This document shows, piece after piece, positions 47,622 through 56,552 of a stretch of 64,000 nt of DNA; positions within the stretch are counted from its first letter, which is position 1, and every line of letters begins with the position of its first letter. This stretch comes from Gammaproteobacteria bacterium (GTDB taxonomy: Bacteria > Pseudomonadota > Gammaproteobacteria > Pseudomonadales > Balneatricaceae). Both the position numbers and the translations under genes were made by a program. The stretch spans positions 62,001-126,000 of the forward strand of contig JASMLZ010000058.1 of the NCBI GenBank assembly GCA_030748435.1, given 5' to 3'. A model generated the notes under the pieces. That model was not told where the DNA came from and ran no database searches. It saw only the letters and a program-made list of their open reading frames with translations.

Positions 47622-48158
47622 TTAAGCCCCGATATGTTCTGCAATAAGCGTTTGCAGGTCTATTTGTGCCTGTAAGGCCATGCACAAATCTACTTCAATT
47701 AAATTATTACCTTCACCGCTGCGATCCACGACCAAAAAGCGTTGCTCTGGAGCAAGAATAAGTAGCGGGTGGTGCCATACCCCTTTGGCATAATTGACTC
47801 CCTGTTGACCGTTGGTAACAAAGGCATGCAGTGTATTAGGGGATCCGTTGTCAGCCTTTTCGGCAACCACAACAATAAACGGCTGCTTATCCATAGGGAT
47901 AAATGCCTGACTGCCCAAGGGGTGCTGTTCCAGCATCGCCAATTGGATCGGGTGTTCCCAACGACGCGAAACAAAAATATTAACAATAGCTTCATCCTCA
48001 GCTTGCGCTAAAGTCACGGCAGCTAAACGGTGATAACGCTGAGTAAAACCATTGTTAATGGCAAAATGTTCAGCACCCTCGGTCTCGATGACATCACCAA
48101 AGGGGGCAAAACCGGCTTTGGTTAAAGGCTTGACCTCAATAAATGGCACAGCACTCAT
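47622..48158 (-). CDS. allA: Ureidoglycolate lyase
   Basis: A 178-residue cupin-fold enzyme splitting ureidoglycolate into glyoxylate and urea. Family features: VKPLTKAGFAPFGDVIE at the N-terminus, VSRRWEHPIQLAMLEQHPLGSQ with metal ligands, FVTNGQQGVNYAKGVWHHPL, and VVDRSGEGNNL. The start overlaps the alc stop by 4 nt (ATGA). It completes the pathway begun by PuuD; the glyoxylate can be reduced by GhrA encoded divergently. Confidence 0.94.
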   Translation of the reverse strand: MSAVPFIEVKPLTKAGFAPFGDVIETEGAEHFAINNGFTQRYHRLAAVTLAQAEDEAIVNIFVSRRWEHPIQLAMLEQHPLGSQAFIPMDKQPFIVVVAEKADNGSPNTLHAFVTNGQQGVNYAKGVWHHPLLILAPEQRFLVVDRSGEGNNLIEVDLCMALQAQIDLQTLIAEHIGA

Positions 48159-49159
48159 AGTTCACCTACCTTGCCACGTATGCGTAACCGGGAGACCCCG
48201 CCATCGGGAAATATATTTAAGCGTACATGGGTAATAGGGCCTTGAGCGACCAGCTCATCAGCATACTGATGAATATTATCCATAGTTAATTTTTGTGTAG
48301 GCAGCAATTCTGGCCAATACAGGCTTTGTGCCGCCATTTGATCATCACTGCCACCGGCTACATATGCACCCTGAATGCTGCAGGAGTCGGGGAAATTGCC
48401 TTTAAAATGCGCTGTATCCACTTCAATTTCAGATACTTCTCCTGCTGTACCAAGGGCGATAATAACCCAATCAAAGCCTGGTTCACGTCTGCGAGCAGTC
48501 TCCCAACCATCACCCATATTGACACCTCGGCCTGGTGCCAGAATATTTTCCATACGACCAAAGTGTTCATCAGAACACAGCAAGGCTCGCCCGCCATTTT
48601 CCATAGCTGCCAAATCGATTACCTGCCCTGCCATCTGCTGCCAGTCTTTAACCACCTCGCCATAAACCCGCAAACGGGCAACACCACCATCCGGATACAT
48701 ATGCAAACGCACATGGGAATAGACATTATTGTCGTCTACAGCAAACAGTTGCTGACTGTCTCCTTGCAAACTAACCGAAGCCAGTATTGGCTGCCATAGG
48801 GTATCCTCTGTTGGGTCGCCTGCAGCCACCAGACAGGCCTCCAGTGAAACACTGGGCGCATAATTACCAGTAAAATAACGGGTATCAATATTTAGCCCTT
48901 TGATTCGCCCCGGCAAAGCCAGACGGACGGTACAGTGGTCGTGCCCGGGGCCACGCTTGCGGCGTGATTCCCAGCCATCCATCCACTTGCCATTAGCATC
49001 ATAAACGCCTTCCTTCCAAACAGGGTCGTGATGTTGCAACATGCGATTCATATCAGCAAAAAAGTCATCAGTACAAGCAATAGCCAAGGCTCCCAATCTG
49101 GCATCAGCCAAGTTAGTCATGCGCTCATAAGGATTGGATAAGGTATGTTTTTCGGTCAT
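48155..49159 (-). CDS. alc: Allantoicase
   Basis: A 334-residue enzyme hydrolysing allantoate to ureidoglycolate and urea. Two jelly-roll repeats are visible: one with DGWESRRKRGPGHDHC and DTRYFTGNYAPS, the other with DGWETARRREPGFDWV and DTAHFKGNFPDS, each ending HVRL..PDGGV.RLR. This internal duplication is typical. It lies between the fused puuE-uraD gene and allA. Use of allantoicase means urea, not ammonia, is released at this step. Confidence 0.96.
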   Translation of the reverse strand: MTEKHTLSNPYERMTNLADARLGALAIACTDDFFADMNRMLQHHDPVWKEGVYDANGKWMDGWESRRKRGPGHDHCTVRLALPGRIKGLNIDTRYFTGNYAPSVSLEACLVAAGDPTEDTLWQPILASVSLQGDSQQLFAVDDNNVYSHVRLHMYPDGGVARLRVYGEVVKDWQQMAGQVIDLAAMENGGRALLCSDEHFGRMENILAPGRGVNMGDGWETARRREPGFDWVIIALGTAGEVSEIEVDTAHFKGNFPDSCSIQGAYVAGGSDDQMAAQSLYWPELLPTQKLTMDNIHQYADELVAQGPITHVRLNIFPDGGVSRLRIRGKVGEL

Positions 49160-49170
49160 AAATTAGTCTC

Positions 49171-50601
49171 TCACATGGTAGCCAGTCGAAAGCCGGCTAT
49201 CTTATTAATTTCTTTTAGTGCTTGTTGAAATTCCACTTCCACATCATGCTCAATGCGTTGCCGAAAGGCAGCCAGTATTTGGTGACGATTGCTCCCCTTT
49301 ACCGCCTTAATAAATGGAAATCCGAATTTGTCTTTATAGGCGTTATTTAACTGCGTAAATTCAGCAAATTCCGCTGCTGTGCATTGGTGAATACCAGCGC
49401 CGGACTGTTCTGCTGTAGAAGCGGCGGTCAATTCACCAGCCACCGCTGCCTTGCCAGCCAGATCTGGGTGAGCATTGATTAATGCCATCTGTTCGTCTTT
49501 GCCGGCTGCCAACATCACCTCTGCAAAAACCTGTTGCAGTGCATGCCTGTCCCCTAGAGCAGGCGTTAGGCCACGCTCAAAAACCCGTTCAGCTACCCAA
49601 GGTGAATGCTCATAAACATCTTTAAAATGCTCGACAAAAGCAGCGCGAGTCATCTGCTCAGGTACGCAAGTGCTAAATGTGTTCTTGTTGGTTTTATGAT
49701 ATGGATGATGTTGATGCCAGTGATGAGCAATATCCACTCGTCTGGCATACCATACATCGGGGAATTGCTTGGTATAAGCTAAAAAACGCTGGATTGCTTT
49801 AAACCGTGCCGGCCGTCCCAACAAGCGACAATGCATACCAATCGACAACATCTTGGGAGCATAGGCACCTTCCTCATAGAGTACATCAAAGGCGTCTTTT
49901 AGATATTGAAAAAACTGTTCACTGGTATGAAAACCCTGATTCGTAGCAAAACGCATATCATTAGTATCCAGGGTATAGGGGATCACCAACTGGGGTTTAT
50001 CGTAGTCTGTATTCCAGTATGGCAAATCGTCACTATAGTCATCAGAATCGTAGAGAAAACCTCCCTCCTCTACCACCAATTGCCGCGTATTAGGACTGTC
50101 ACGACCCGTATACCATCCCAGGGGGCGCTCACCGGTAATACCTTGCAGAATATTAATAGCCTTATGCAGGTGCTGCCTTTCCTCATCTTTATCCATATAC
50201 TGATAATCGATCCAGCGATAACCATGGGAACAGATTTCATGACCCTGCTGGTGCATCAGCCTTATCAACTCAGGATGGCGCTCGGCAGCCATAGCCACAG
50301 CAAATATGGTCAAGGGAATCTGCTGTTGACGAAATAAATCTAAGATGCGCCATACACCGGCCCGGCTGCCATACTCATAGATCGACTCCATACTGGCATG
50401 GCGCACACCCGGATATGGCTGAGCGCCAATAATTTCCGATAAAAAGGCTTCAGATTCCTGGTCACCATGTAATACACATCGCTCACCACCTTCTTCATAG
50501 TTAAGCACAAAAGACAAAGCGACTCTGGCCCCACCAGGCCAAACCACCTGAGGAGGGTTGCCGTTGTAGCCAATAAGATCACGTGGATAGGAAGCAGTCA
50601 T
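49171..50601 (-). CDS. puuE-uraD: Fused allantoinase (PuuE) and OHCU decarboxylase (UraD)
   Basis: A 476-residue two-domain protein. Residues about 1-310 are a polysaccharide-deacetylase-like allantoinase (LIGYNGNPPQVVWPGGARVA, GHEICSHGYRWIDYQ, GWYTGRDSPNTRQLVVEEG). Residues about 315-470 are an OHCU decarboxylase with INAHPDLAGKAA, EQSGAG and YKDKFGFPFIKAVKG, whose His and Glu are catalytic. So one chain decarboxylates OHCU to (S)-allantoin and opens it to allantoate. The ATG at 50601 is used; the frame also contains a TTG at 50613. First gene of the operon. Confidence 0.95.
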   Translation of the reverse strand: MTASYPRDLIGYNGNPPQVVWPGGARVALSFVLNYEEGGERCVLHGDQESEAFLSEIIGAQPYPGVRHASMESIYEYGSRAGVWRILDLFRQQQIPLTIFAVAMAAERHPELIRLMHQQGHEICSHGYRWIDYQYMDKDEERQHLHKAINILQGITGERPLGWYTGRDSPNTRQLVVEEGGFLYDSDDYSDDLPYWNTDYDKPQLVIPYTLDTNDMRFATNQGFHTSEQFFQYLKDAFDVLYEEGAYAPKMLSIGMHCRLLGRPARFKAIQRFLAYTKQFPDVWYARRVDIAHHWHQHHPYHKTNKNTFSTCVPEQMTRAAFVEHFKDVYEHSPWVAERVFERGLTPALGDRHALQQVFAEVMLAAGKDEQMALINAHPDLAGKAAVAGELTAASTAEQSGAGIHQCTAAEFAEFTQLNNAYKDKFGFPFIKAVKGSNRHQILAAFRQRIEHDVEVEFQQALKEINKIAGFRLATM

Positions 50602-50734
50602 ATATATACTCAAGTTAAGACCATAATCACCGGCTGATTGATTTTTTGGCTGGTGTCGGCGGGCTGGGTAAGCGTAGCTCGGACTCAGCGTGGCCCGTAA
50701 GAGCAGCGAGTGCTTTGGGTATTAGTCCGACATT

Positions 50735-50752
50735 GTCGGGTTAAAACCCGAC
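50735..50752. repeat. REP-like palindrome
   Basis: Perfect inverted repeat GTCGGGTT-AA-AACCCGAC, preceded by a partial copy (CCGACATT). The GC-rich surroundings differ from the AT-rich flanks. It resembles short extragenic palindromes; only one copy is present in this window, so the repeat nature is inferred. Confidence 0.4.
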
Positions 50753-50849
50753 CCAGCTTTAAGCAAACTCATATAAATACAAGGCCGCAGATACACTCTA
50801 AATCAGCAGGTCTAACGCCTGTTGGCGTTATCACATCATAATAAAAAAC

Positions 50850-50867
50850 ATTATTGTATACAATAAT
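50850..50867. promoter_or_regulatory. Perfect palindrome, probable operator of the urate-operon GntR regulator
   Basis: ATTATTGTATACAATAAT is an 18-bp perfect palindrome with core TTGTATACAA, the form expected for FCD-type GntR sites. It lies between the divergent puuE-uraD operon and ghrA, whose products act on consecutive metabolites, so one site could control both. Link to the GntR gene at 45354-46073 is inferred. Confidence 0.65.
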
Positions 50868-50966
50868 AGCTCAAAGTTTCCAAACTGCCAAGACATGGCT
50901 TCAAGCTTTCGCTAAAATAGCGGCGCATATAAACTTTCGCTTGTTTCTTATCAGGTATACGACCTT

Positions 50967-51902
50967 ATGGCTATTGAATGCCCTATTTATCTTACTGCAG
51001 ACAACACTCAACAATGGATCGACGCCTTTGCTCGCCAATATCCGCATATCAAAGTGCTGGATTGGCAACATGCAAGTCGCCCCGCAGATGTCCGTTATGC
51101 CATTGTCTGGCAACCCTGTGGGGAATTCTTTCAACGCTTCCCAAATTTAGAAGCTGTATTTAACTTGGGAGCCGGTGTCGATGGAATTTTATGCCATCCA
51201 CAGTTACCCCGCGAGGTGCAGGTTATTCGTCTGGAAAATGCCGGTATGGCCGCCCAAATGAATCAGTATTTTGCCTACCATATTATGCATTTTCATCGTT
51301 CAATGGATACTTATCAAAGGCAGCAATCACAACAACATTGGCAATCGCATCCGGGCACACCGGCCGGCGATTTTCGCGTAGGTATACTTGGCTTGGGGCA
51401 GTTGGGCAGCAGCGTTGCTGATTGCCTGTTCAAGCTGGGCTATAAAGTGTCTGGCTGGAGCCAATCAGAAAAATATATTGAGGGGGTACAATGCTTCCAG
51501 GGGGCTGATCAGCTAAATGATTTTTTACAGCAAACTGATGCTTTGTGTTGCTTGTTACCACTAACTGATAACACTCGTGACCTACTCAATCGCCATACTA
51601 TGGGCCAACTCCCTGCCGGCGCGGTTATTATTAATGCCGCCCGGGGTGAGCATCTGGTCGAAGACGACCTGCTTGAACTGCTAGATAGTGGTCATCTGCG
51701 TGGCGCCGTACTCGATACGGTGCGCAATGAGCCACTAGCTGCTGACAGTTCTCTATGGCGACAAGCTGGTCTGATTATCACCCCACACTGTGCTGCTCAA
51801 TCCTGGATAGAACCCACCGTCAAACAGATAGGCAATAATATTGATACCCTATTGGCCGGCAAAACGCCCACTGGTTTAGTAGAACGCAACCGAGGCTATT
51901 AG
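50967..51902 (+). CDS. ghrA: Glyoxylate/hydroxypyruvate reductase A
   Basis: A 311-residue D-2-hydroxyacid dehydrogenase. Rossmann motif GILGLGQLGSSVAD, NAARGEHLVEDDLLELLDSG, catalytic Arg/Glu regions and the His in ITPHCAAQSW. It reduces glyoxylate to glycolate and hydroxypyruvate to glycerate with NADPH. Its divergence from the urate operon, which yields glyoxylate, suggests it disposes of that product. It lies 4 bp before dusA, so the two may be co-transcribed. Confidence 0.9.
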   Translation: MAIECPIYLTADNTQQWIDAFARQYPHIKVLDWQHASRPADVRYAIVWQPCGEFFQRFPNLEAVFNLGAGVDGILCHPQLPREVQVIRLENAGMAAQMNQYFAYHIMHFHRSMDTYQRQQSQQHWQSHPGTPAGDFRVGILGLGQLGSSVADCLFKLGYKVSGWSQSEKYIEGVQCFQGADQLNDFLQQTDALCCLLPLTDNTRDLLNRHTMGQLPAGAVIINAARGEHLVEDDLLELLDSGHLRGAVLDTVRNEPLAADSSLWRQAGLIITPHCAAQSWIEPTVKQIGNNIDTLLAGKTPTGLVERNRGY

Positions 51903-51906
51903 TACC

Positions 51907-52881
51907 ATGCAAAAAGACTCAAGACGCTTCTGCATTGCCCCCATGATAGACTTTACTGACCGACATTTTCGCTATATGGCCCGTTTAGCCAGCCAGAAAG
52001 CTACTTTGTTTACCGAAATGATCACCACAGGGGCTATTCTTAATGGCAATCAGGATTTCTTGTTGGGGCATAGCCCCAGCGAACACCCTCTGGTACTGCA
52101 ACTAGGTGGCAGTAATCCACATGAACTGGCCCAATGTGCCACCATTGGCAACCAGTTTGGTTATGATGAGATCAATCTTAATGTGGGCTGCCCCAGTGAT
52201 AAGGTACAGCATCATAAAATTGGTGCCTGCCTGATGGCAGAACCCAGTCTCGTGCGCGAGTGCCTGCAGGCTATGGCAGAACAAAGCCCCGTACCCGTCA
52301 CCATTAAACATCGCATTGGCCTTGATAATGATGACAGTTATGACACGCTAGCAGCCTTTGTTGATCAAGTACAGGGGCCCCATTGTGAGGTATTTTATGT
52401 GCACGCGCGCAACGCTATTTTACAAGGTCTGTCACCCAAGCAAAATCGACAAATACCCCCTTTACAATATGCCAAGGTGTATCGCCTAAAACAGGACTTC
52501 CCGCACCTGCAAATTATTATCAATGGTGGGATTGAGTCCCTGTCGGACTGCCAGACACATTTGTCGCAAGTGGATGGCGTTATGCTCGGCCGTGCTGCCT
52601 ATCACAATAGTGCCCTGTTACTGGATGTAGACCAGCAAATATATGCCACCAAGACCAGTGTTACCCGCCGCGGCGTAGTCGACGGCTATCTGGCTTATAT
52701 GACTGAACAACATGCGCAAGGGACAGCCTGGCACCATATGTCAAAGCATTTGATGGGCCTCTTTCAGGGCCTGCCGGGAGCGCGTAATATGCGACGTCAT
52801 CTAAGTGAAAATATACACGGCGCCAGAGCATCTTTAACAGTTATCGAAGACGCCTTAAGTCTGGTAGACTATGACCTATAA
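51907..52881 (+). CDS. dusA: tRNA-dihydrouridine synthase A
   Basis: A 324-residue FMN enzyme reducing uridines 20/20a of tRNA. Features: [17 protein letters not shown] at the N-terminus, [14 protein letters not shown] with the catalytic Cys, [10 protein letters not shown], and [13 protein letters not shown] for FMN binding. The C-terminal helical RNA-binding half is complete. Order dusA-tal follows Pseudomonas. Confidence 0.95.
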   Translation: MQKDSRRFCIAPMIDFTDRHFRYMARLASQKATLFTEMITTGAILNGNQDFLLGHSPSEHPLVLQLGGSNPHELAQCATIGNQFGYDEINLNVGCPSDKVQHHKIGACLMAEPSLVRECLQAMAEQSPVPVTIKHRIGLDNDDSYDTLAAFVDQVQGPHCEVFYVHARNAILQGLSPKQNRQIPPLQYAKVYRLKQDFPHLQIIINGGIESLSDCQTHLSQVDGVMLGRAAYHNSALLLDVDQQIYATKTSVTRRGVVDGYLAYMTEQHAQGTAWHHMSKHLMGLFQGLPGARNMRRHLSENIHGARASLTVIEDALSLVDYDL

Positions 52882-52900
52882 TTCAACCATTGACAGACTA

Positions 52901-53848
52901 ATGAACAAACTAGACCAACTTAAAGCCATGACCAAAGTGGTTGCCGACACAGGTGACCTTACCGCTATACAAAGTTTTTTACCCGAAGACGCCACCACCA
53001 ATCCGTCTTTAGTGCTTAAAGCTGCACAACTCGATGCCTATCAACATCTTATTGGCGAAGCCAAAGCCTGGGCACAGGATCAGGGAGGCAACCCGCAACA
53101 AGTACTAGATAACACTTGTGATTACCTAGCCGTGGCCATTGGTAAAGAAGTGCTAACTGCCATACCGGGTCGCATTTCTACCGAAGTAGATTCGCGTTTG
53201 TCATTTGATACCCAAGCCACGGTAACGCGGGCCAAACGTCTGATCGAACTCTACGCTCAGCAAGGCATCAGCAAAGACCGGGTATTGATCAAGATTGCCG
53301 CCACCTGGGAAGGTATTCAGGCTGGCAAACAATTGGAAAGCGAGGGGATTAACTGTAATTTAACCCTATTATTTAGCTTTGCTCAGGCAGTGGCCTGTGC
53401 GCAGGCTGGTGTGTACCTGATATCGCCGTTTGTCGGGCGTATTTTAGACTGGTATAAAAAAGCCAATAATCGCGACAGCTACCCGGCAACTGAAGATCCC
53501 GGCGTATTGTCTGTGAGTCGTATTTTTGACTACTACAAACACTATGGCTATAAAACCATCGTTATGGGTGCCAGTTTCCGCAATACTGGTGAAATTGAAC
53601 AGCTGGCCGGCTGCGACCGCTTAACCATCAGCCCTGATCTAATGCAGCAGCTGGCAGCCGATACAGGTATCTTGCCGCAACAATTGCATGCTGATCATGT
53701 CGTTTGTGATGAAACCAAGCTGGATCTTGATGAAGCAGCTTTCCGTTGGCTACACAACGAAGACGCTATGGCAACAGAAAAACTGGCCGAAGGTATTCGT
53801 AACTTTACCCGTGATCAGGAAAAACTGGAAGCGATGCTCACTCAGTAA
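52901..53848 (+). CDS. tal: Transaldolase
   Basis: A 315-residue transaldolase (TalB type) of the pentose phosphate pathway. Schiff-base Lys in [14 protein letters not shown]; also [29 protein letters not shown] and [11 protein letters not shown]. An upstream in-frame ATG at 52871 overlaps dusA; the ATG at 52901 ([10 protein letters not shown]) aligns with the usual N-terminus and is chosen, although neither has a strong ribosome site. Confidence 0.96.
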   Translation: MNKLDQLKAMTKVVADTGDLTAIQSFLPEDATTNPSLVLKAAQLDAYQHLIGEAKAWAQDQGGNPQQVLDNTCDYLAVAIGKEVLTAIPGRISTEVDSRLSFDTQATVTRAKRLIELYAQQGISKDRVLIKIAATWEGIQAGKQLESEGINCNLTLLFSFAQAVACAQAGVYLISPFVGRILDWYKKANNRDSYPATEDPGVLSVSRIFDYYKHYGYKTIVMGASFRNTGEIEQLAGCDRLTISPDLMQQLAADTGILPQQLHADHVVCDETKLDLDEAAFRWLHNEDAMATEKLAEGIRNFTRDQEKLEAMLTQ

Positions 53849-53858
53849 GCTGTGCTTA

Positions 53859-53996
53859 ATGGAAGATAAAAGTACCCCTTTGAGCTTATCACTTATGCTT
53901 TTGTCTTTCCGCTGGTCCCAGCCTTGTCGTATTTGGCAAGGGCATGATCATTACCGGAACATGGCGCCTTGCTGCGCCATAACCGAACAAGGTTGA
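53859..53996 (+). CDS. Possible small ORF, 45 aa
   Basis: An ATG 10 nt after tal opens a 45-residue frame rich in Ser, Leu, Trp and Cys (ends MAPCCAITEQG). It has a weak ribosome site and overlaps a hairpin ATGGCGC/GCGCCAT (about 53961-53980). Could be a small protein co-translated with tal or a chance frame. I do not recognise a family. Confidence 0.25.
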   Translation: MEDKSTPLSLSLMLLSFRWSQPCRIWQGHDHYRNMAPCCAITEQG

Positions 53997-54010
53997 ACTG
54001 AACAACACTA

Positions 54011-54505
54011 CTAGTGCTGACTTTCCAGCGCCTCTACCAGACTCTGAAATGTCTGCTGGTTTTTGTCATTTAGCCCCATAAGAATTTTATGGGCTTCCAA
54101 CACCTTGTCCTGCATTTCCTGTTCACTGCAGGTACAATTATCCAACTGCTCACAGGGCGGCAAACCTTGTTCCAGTTTACTCACCAGAGTAAACACCTTA
54201 TCAAAGCCCATACTTAGCAAAATACGAGTGATATTACCGTTAGTAGATACCAGAGTTGGCACCTGATCCACCTGCCGCCGCATACGCACAGCCAGTTTGG
54301 CCAGAATACCCAAGGAAGTAGAATCTATACCCTGAGTCTCAGTCAGATCAATCAAAACATTGTGGAAATGCCGACTCTGTAGGGCATGATCAAGATATTG
54401 ATCGAGGGAAGGACACAGGGTCAGGCGCACGTCGCCTAAAAACTTAACCACGTGCACACCATCTCTCTCGGCCACTAGTATACGGCCTTCACCCATGCCC
54501 GGCAC
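54011..54505 (-). CDS. STAS-domain anti-anti-sigma factor (HsbA-like)
   Basis: A 164-residue protein with an N-terminal STAS domain (about 5-105). The phosphorylatable Ser is in LTETQGIDSTSLGILAKLA. The C-terminal tail has clustered Cys (CEQLDNCTCSEQE) and a helix. In Pseudomonas a homologue next to the same neighbours is an anti-sigma factor antagonist switched by the adjacent phosphatase. Its start overlaps the phosphatase gene by 17 bp. No anti-sigma kinase is in the window. Confidence 0.88.
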   Translation of the reverse strand: MPGMGEGRILVAERDGVHVVKFLGDVRLTLCPSLDQYLDHALQSRHFHNVLIDLTETQGIDSTSLGILAKLAVRMRRQVDQVPTLVSTNGNITRILLSMGFDKVFTLVSKLEQGLPPCEQLDNCTCSEQEMQDKVLEAHKILMGLNDKNQQTFQSLVEALESQH

Positions 54506-55691
54506 CTTCTATACTTAATACAGCAATATCATCCGGTAGCTGCTGGCGCTGATCCAATTGCAACCCTGATACCAAGCCAGCTATATGACATCCATTCGCC
54601 TGTAATATATCAAGCAACATGGCTTCCTGATCTCGATCTTGCTGATTGGGTAATACTTCCAAAATACCGTCAGAACACAATAATAAAGAGAAATTGGGCG
54701 CTAAGGATTGCTGCAATGATTTATATTCAGCACCTTCAAACAGTCCTAAGGGAAAACTCGAACCCAAGCCTGTAAGATAGGTTAACTGTTGCTCCTGATA
54801 CAGCACCGGCATAGGGTAATGACCACCCACACAATAATTCAAAGTAAGTCCGTCGGGGCTAATCAGGCCCATAAACATCGTCAGATGTTTGTCGACATCA
54901 AAGTCCAATATCTCCTCATTCAAGCGAGACATTATCTCCTCAAGAAACACAGATTGGCCATGCTCAAACTGTTTGTCAGCCAATATACCACGCGTCAGAC
55001 TTTTTAATAATATAGTCAATATGGCTGACGAAGCCCCATGCCCCGAAACATCAGCTAAATAAAACAGCACACTGCCATCAGATAAGCTCATATGGTCAAC
55101 AAAATCCCCACTTAAATACAGGGACGACTGCATATGACGCTGTATGGTTAAACCATTGCGCCGAGTCTCTACGGGGGGCATCAAACGCTGCTGCATTAAG
55201 CGCCCGGCCTGCTGATCACGTTCCAATTCTGCCAACGAATCATTGAGTTTCTGATTGGTCTGTTCCAACTGCTGTCTATAGCGACGATTATCAAAAAATA
55301 ATTTAGCATGGCGAACATGGCGCGCCACACAACGGTCCAATACAGATTGACTCTCCAACGGCAAACTAAATACGCTGGTCACCCCTAAACTCAATAGTCT
55401 GGTCACATCCAAAGCCGTAGTAACCTCTGTTACTAACAATAAAGGAATTTCCTCGAATTTATCCAGCATATCCTGCAGCAAAGCGGTTTGGGATGCTAGC
55501 TTGGGATGGTAAAAAAACAGGATCAAATGCACTGGATTATCGGCTAGCAACTGCAGAGCCTGCAAAGGCTCTTTGGTCGCCAGCACCTGATAATGCAAGC
55601 ATTCATAATGAGCCAACATCTGGCGAGAAACCAGTGACTCATCGGTGATCAAAAGAAGCTGACTGACGTCAGATTCCATAGATGACTCCAA
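54489..55691 (-). CDS. Receiver-like / PP2C-type (SpoIIE) phosphatase
   Basis: A 400-residue two-domain protein. Residues about 10-130 have a receiver-like fold, but the expected phospho-acceptor Asp position reads LILFFYHPKL and the later Lys position reads FSLPLES, so it is degenerate. A coiled coil (about 135-175) leads to a SpoIIE/PP2C phosphatase domain (about 185-395) with LSGDFVDHMSL, FYLADVSGHGASSAIL and LLLCSDGILEV, metal-binding Asp residues intact. It probably dephosphorylates the STAS partner encoded next. Same order as in Pseudomonas (tal-STAS-phosphatase-mlaA). Confidence 0.9.
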   Translation of the reverse strand: MESSMESDVSQLLLITDESLVSRQMLAHYECLHYQVLATKEPLQALQLLADNPVHLILFFYHPKLASQTALLQDMLDKFEEIPLLLVTEVTTALDVTRLLSLGVTSVFSLPLESQSVLDRCVARHVRHAKLFFDNRRYRQQLEQTNQKLNDSLAELERDQQAGRLMQQRLMPPVETRRNGLTIQRHMQSSLYLSGDFVDHMSLSDGSVLFYLADVSGHGASSAILTILLKSLTRGILADKQFEHGQSVFLEEIMSRLNEEILDFDVDKHLTMFMGLISPDGLTLNYCVGGHYPMPVLYQEQQLTYLTGLGSSFPLGLFEGAEYKSLQQSLAPNFSLLLCSDGILEVLPNQQDRDQEAMLLDILQANGCHIAGLVSGLQLDQRQQLPDDIAVLSIEGAGHG

Positions 55692-55796
55692 AACAATAAT
55701 CAGCCATAAACACCGCCTACCTTAGTCCTAACAGACAGGTTAGACAAGAGTAATGTTCATTTTAATTAGATTAATGGGCATTGAACCGGTCCTATA

Positions 55797-56552
55797 TTAA
55801 TCAAATTCATCGAACTCATCGGATTCTGTACCCATATTTGTCACTGGTCTACCATCCCGTATTTGCATGGCACGCCGGGCTAAATAGGCGTCACGTACAA
55901 ATGTATATTCATCACCAATAACCAAATGCTGCAAGTCCTGTAATTGATTGCGTGTATCCAACACCTGCAATACTTGCAAACCGAGCCGATGGTCTTTGGG
56001 CTGATAATCAGCAAGGGGATCCAATTGTTGATCAACGGTTAGACTTATACCATCACGCACACTACTTGGCCCCAACAACGGCAACACCACATAGGGTCCC
56101 GATTCAACCCCCCAATAACCCAGTGTTTGGCCAAAATCCTCGGCCTGAGCATACATGCCAAAATGAGATGCCACATCAAATAGGCCCATCACACCGACCG
56201 TACTATTGATCAATAAGCGAGCTGCATCATTACCGGCCTGTAGAGGTTTACCCTGTAGCAAGTGGTTAGCGAAGTATTTCACTTCAGAGAGGTTATTAAA
56301 TATATTGGTTACCCCCTGCTCCACCACATCAGGCACTATGGCAGCATAAGCACGCGTAGTCGGTAGCAAAATAGTATTATCAACCACCTTGTTAAAAGCA
56401 TATATCTTACGGTTAGTGTCCTGCCATGGATCCTGGTCAACAGCAGATCCCATATTTGCGTCGGGCACACTGGCACAACCACCAATAAGTAACAGCAATA
56501 GTATTAAACCGGACCACCAAAAAGATTTTATAAACTGTTTATTTTGTTTCAT
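55797..56552 (-). CDS. mlaA: Outer-membrane lipoprotein MlaA (VacJ)
   Basis: A 251-residue lipoprotein that removes phospholipid from the outer leaflet of the outer membrane and hands it to the Mla pathway. Lipobox LLIGGCAS with the acylated Cys, then DPWQDTNRKIYAFNKVVDN and GYWGVESGPYVVLPLLGPSS. The C-terminus is acidic (ESDEFDEFD). The ATG at 56552 overlaps the hda stop as TAATG; another ATG lies at 56558. mlaBCDEF are not in the window. Confidence 0.93.
   Translation of the reverse strand: MKQNKQFIKSFWWSGLILLLLLIGGCASVPDANMGSAVDQDPWQDTNRKIYAFNKVVDNTILLPTTRAYAAIVPDVVEQGVTNIFNNLSEVKYFANHLLQGKPLQAGNDAARLLINSTVGVMGLFDVASHFGMYAQAEDFGQTLGYWGVESGPYVVLPLLGPSSVRDGISLTVDQQLDPLADYQPKDHRLGLQVLQVLDTRNQLQDLQHLVIGDEYTFVRDAYLARRAMQIRDGRPVTNMGTESDEFDEFD

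Larger units (their letters stand above)
50614..50966. promoter_or_regulatory. Divergent puuE-uraD / ghrA region
   Basis: A 353-bp spacer. It contains an 18-bp palindrome at 50850-50867, described separately. It also has a GC-rich hairpin GTCGGGTT-AA-AACCCGAC at 50735-50752 within a GC-richer patch (about 50640-50760) of REP-like appearance. The hairpin has no T run and is not a terminator. Promoters for both genes must lie here; none was assigned with confidence. Confidence 0.5.

Noticed and set aside
53961-53980. Terminator after tal
   Set aside because: ATGGCGC/GCGCCAT forms a hairpin but no T run follows on either strand.
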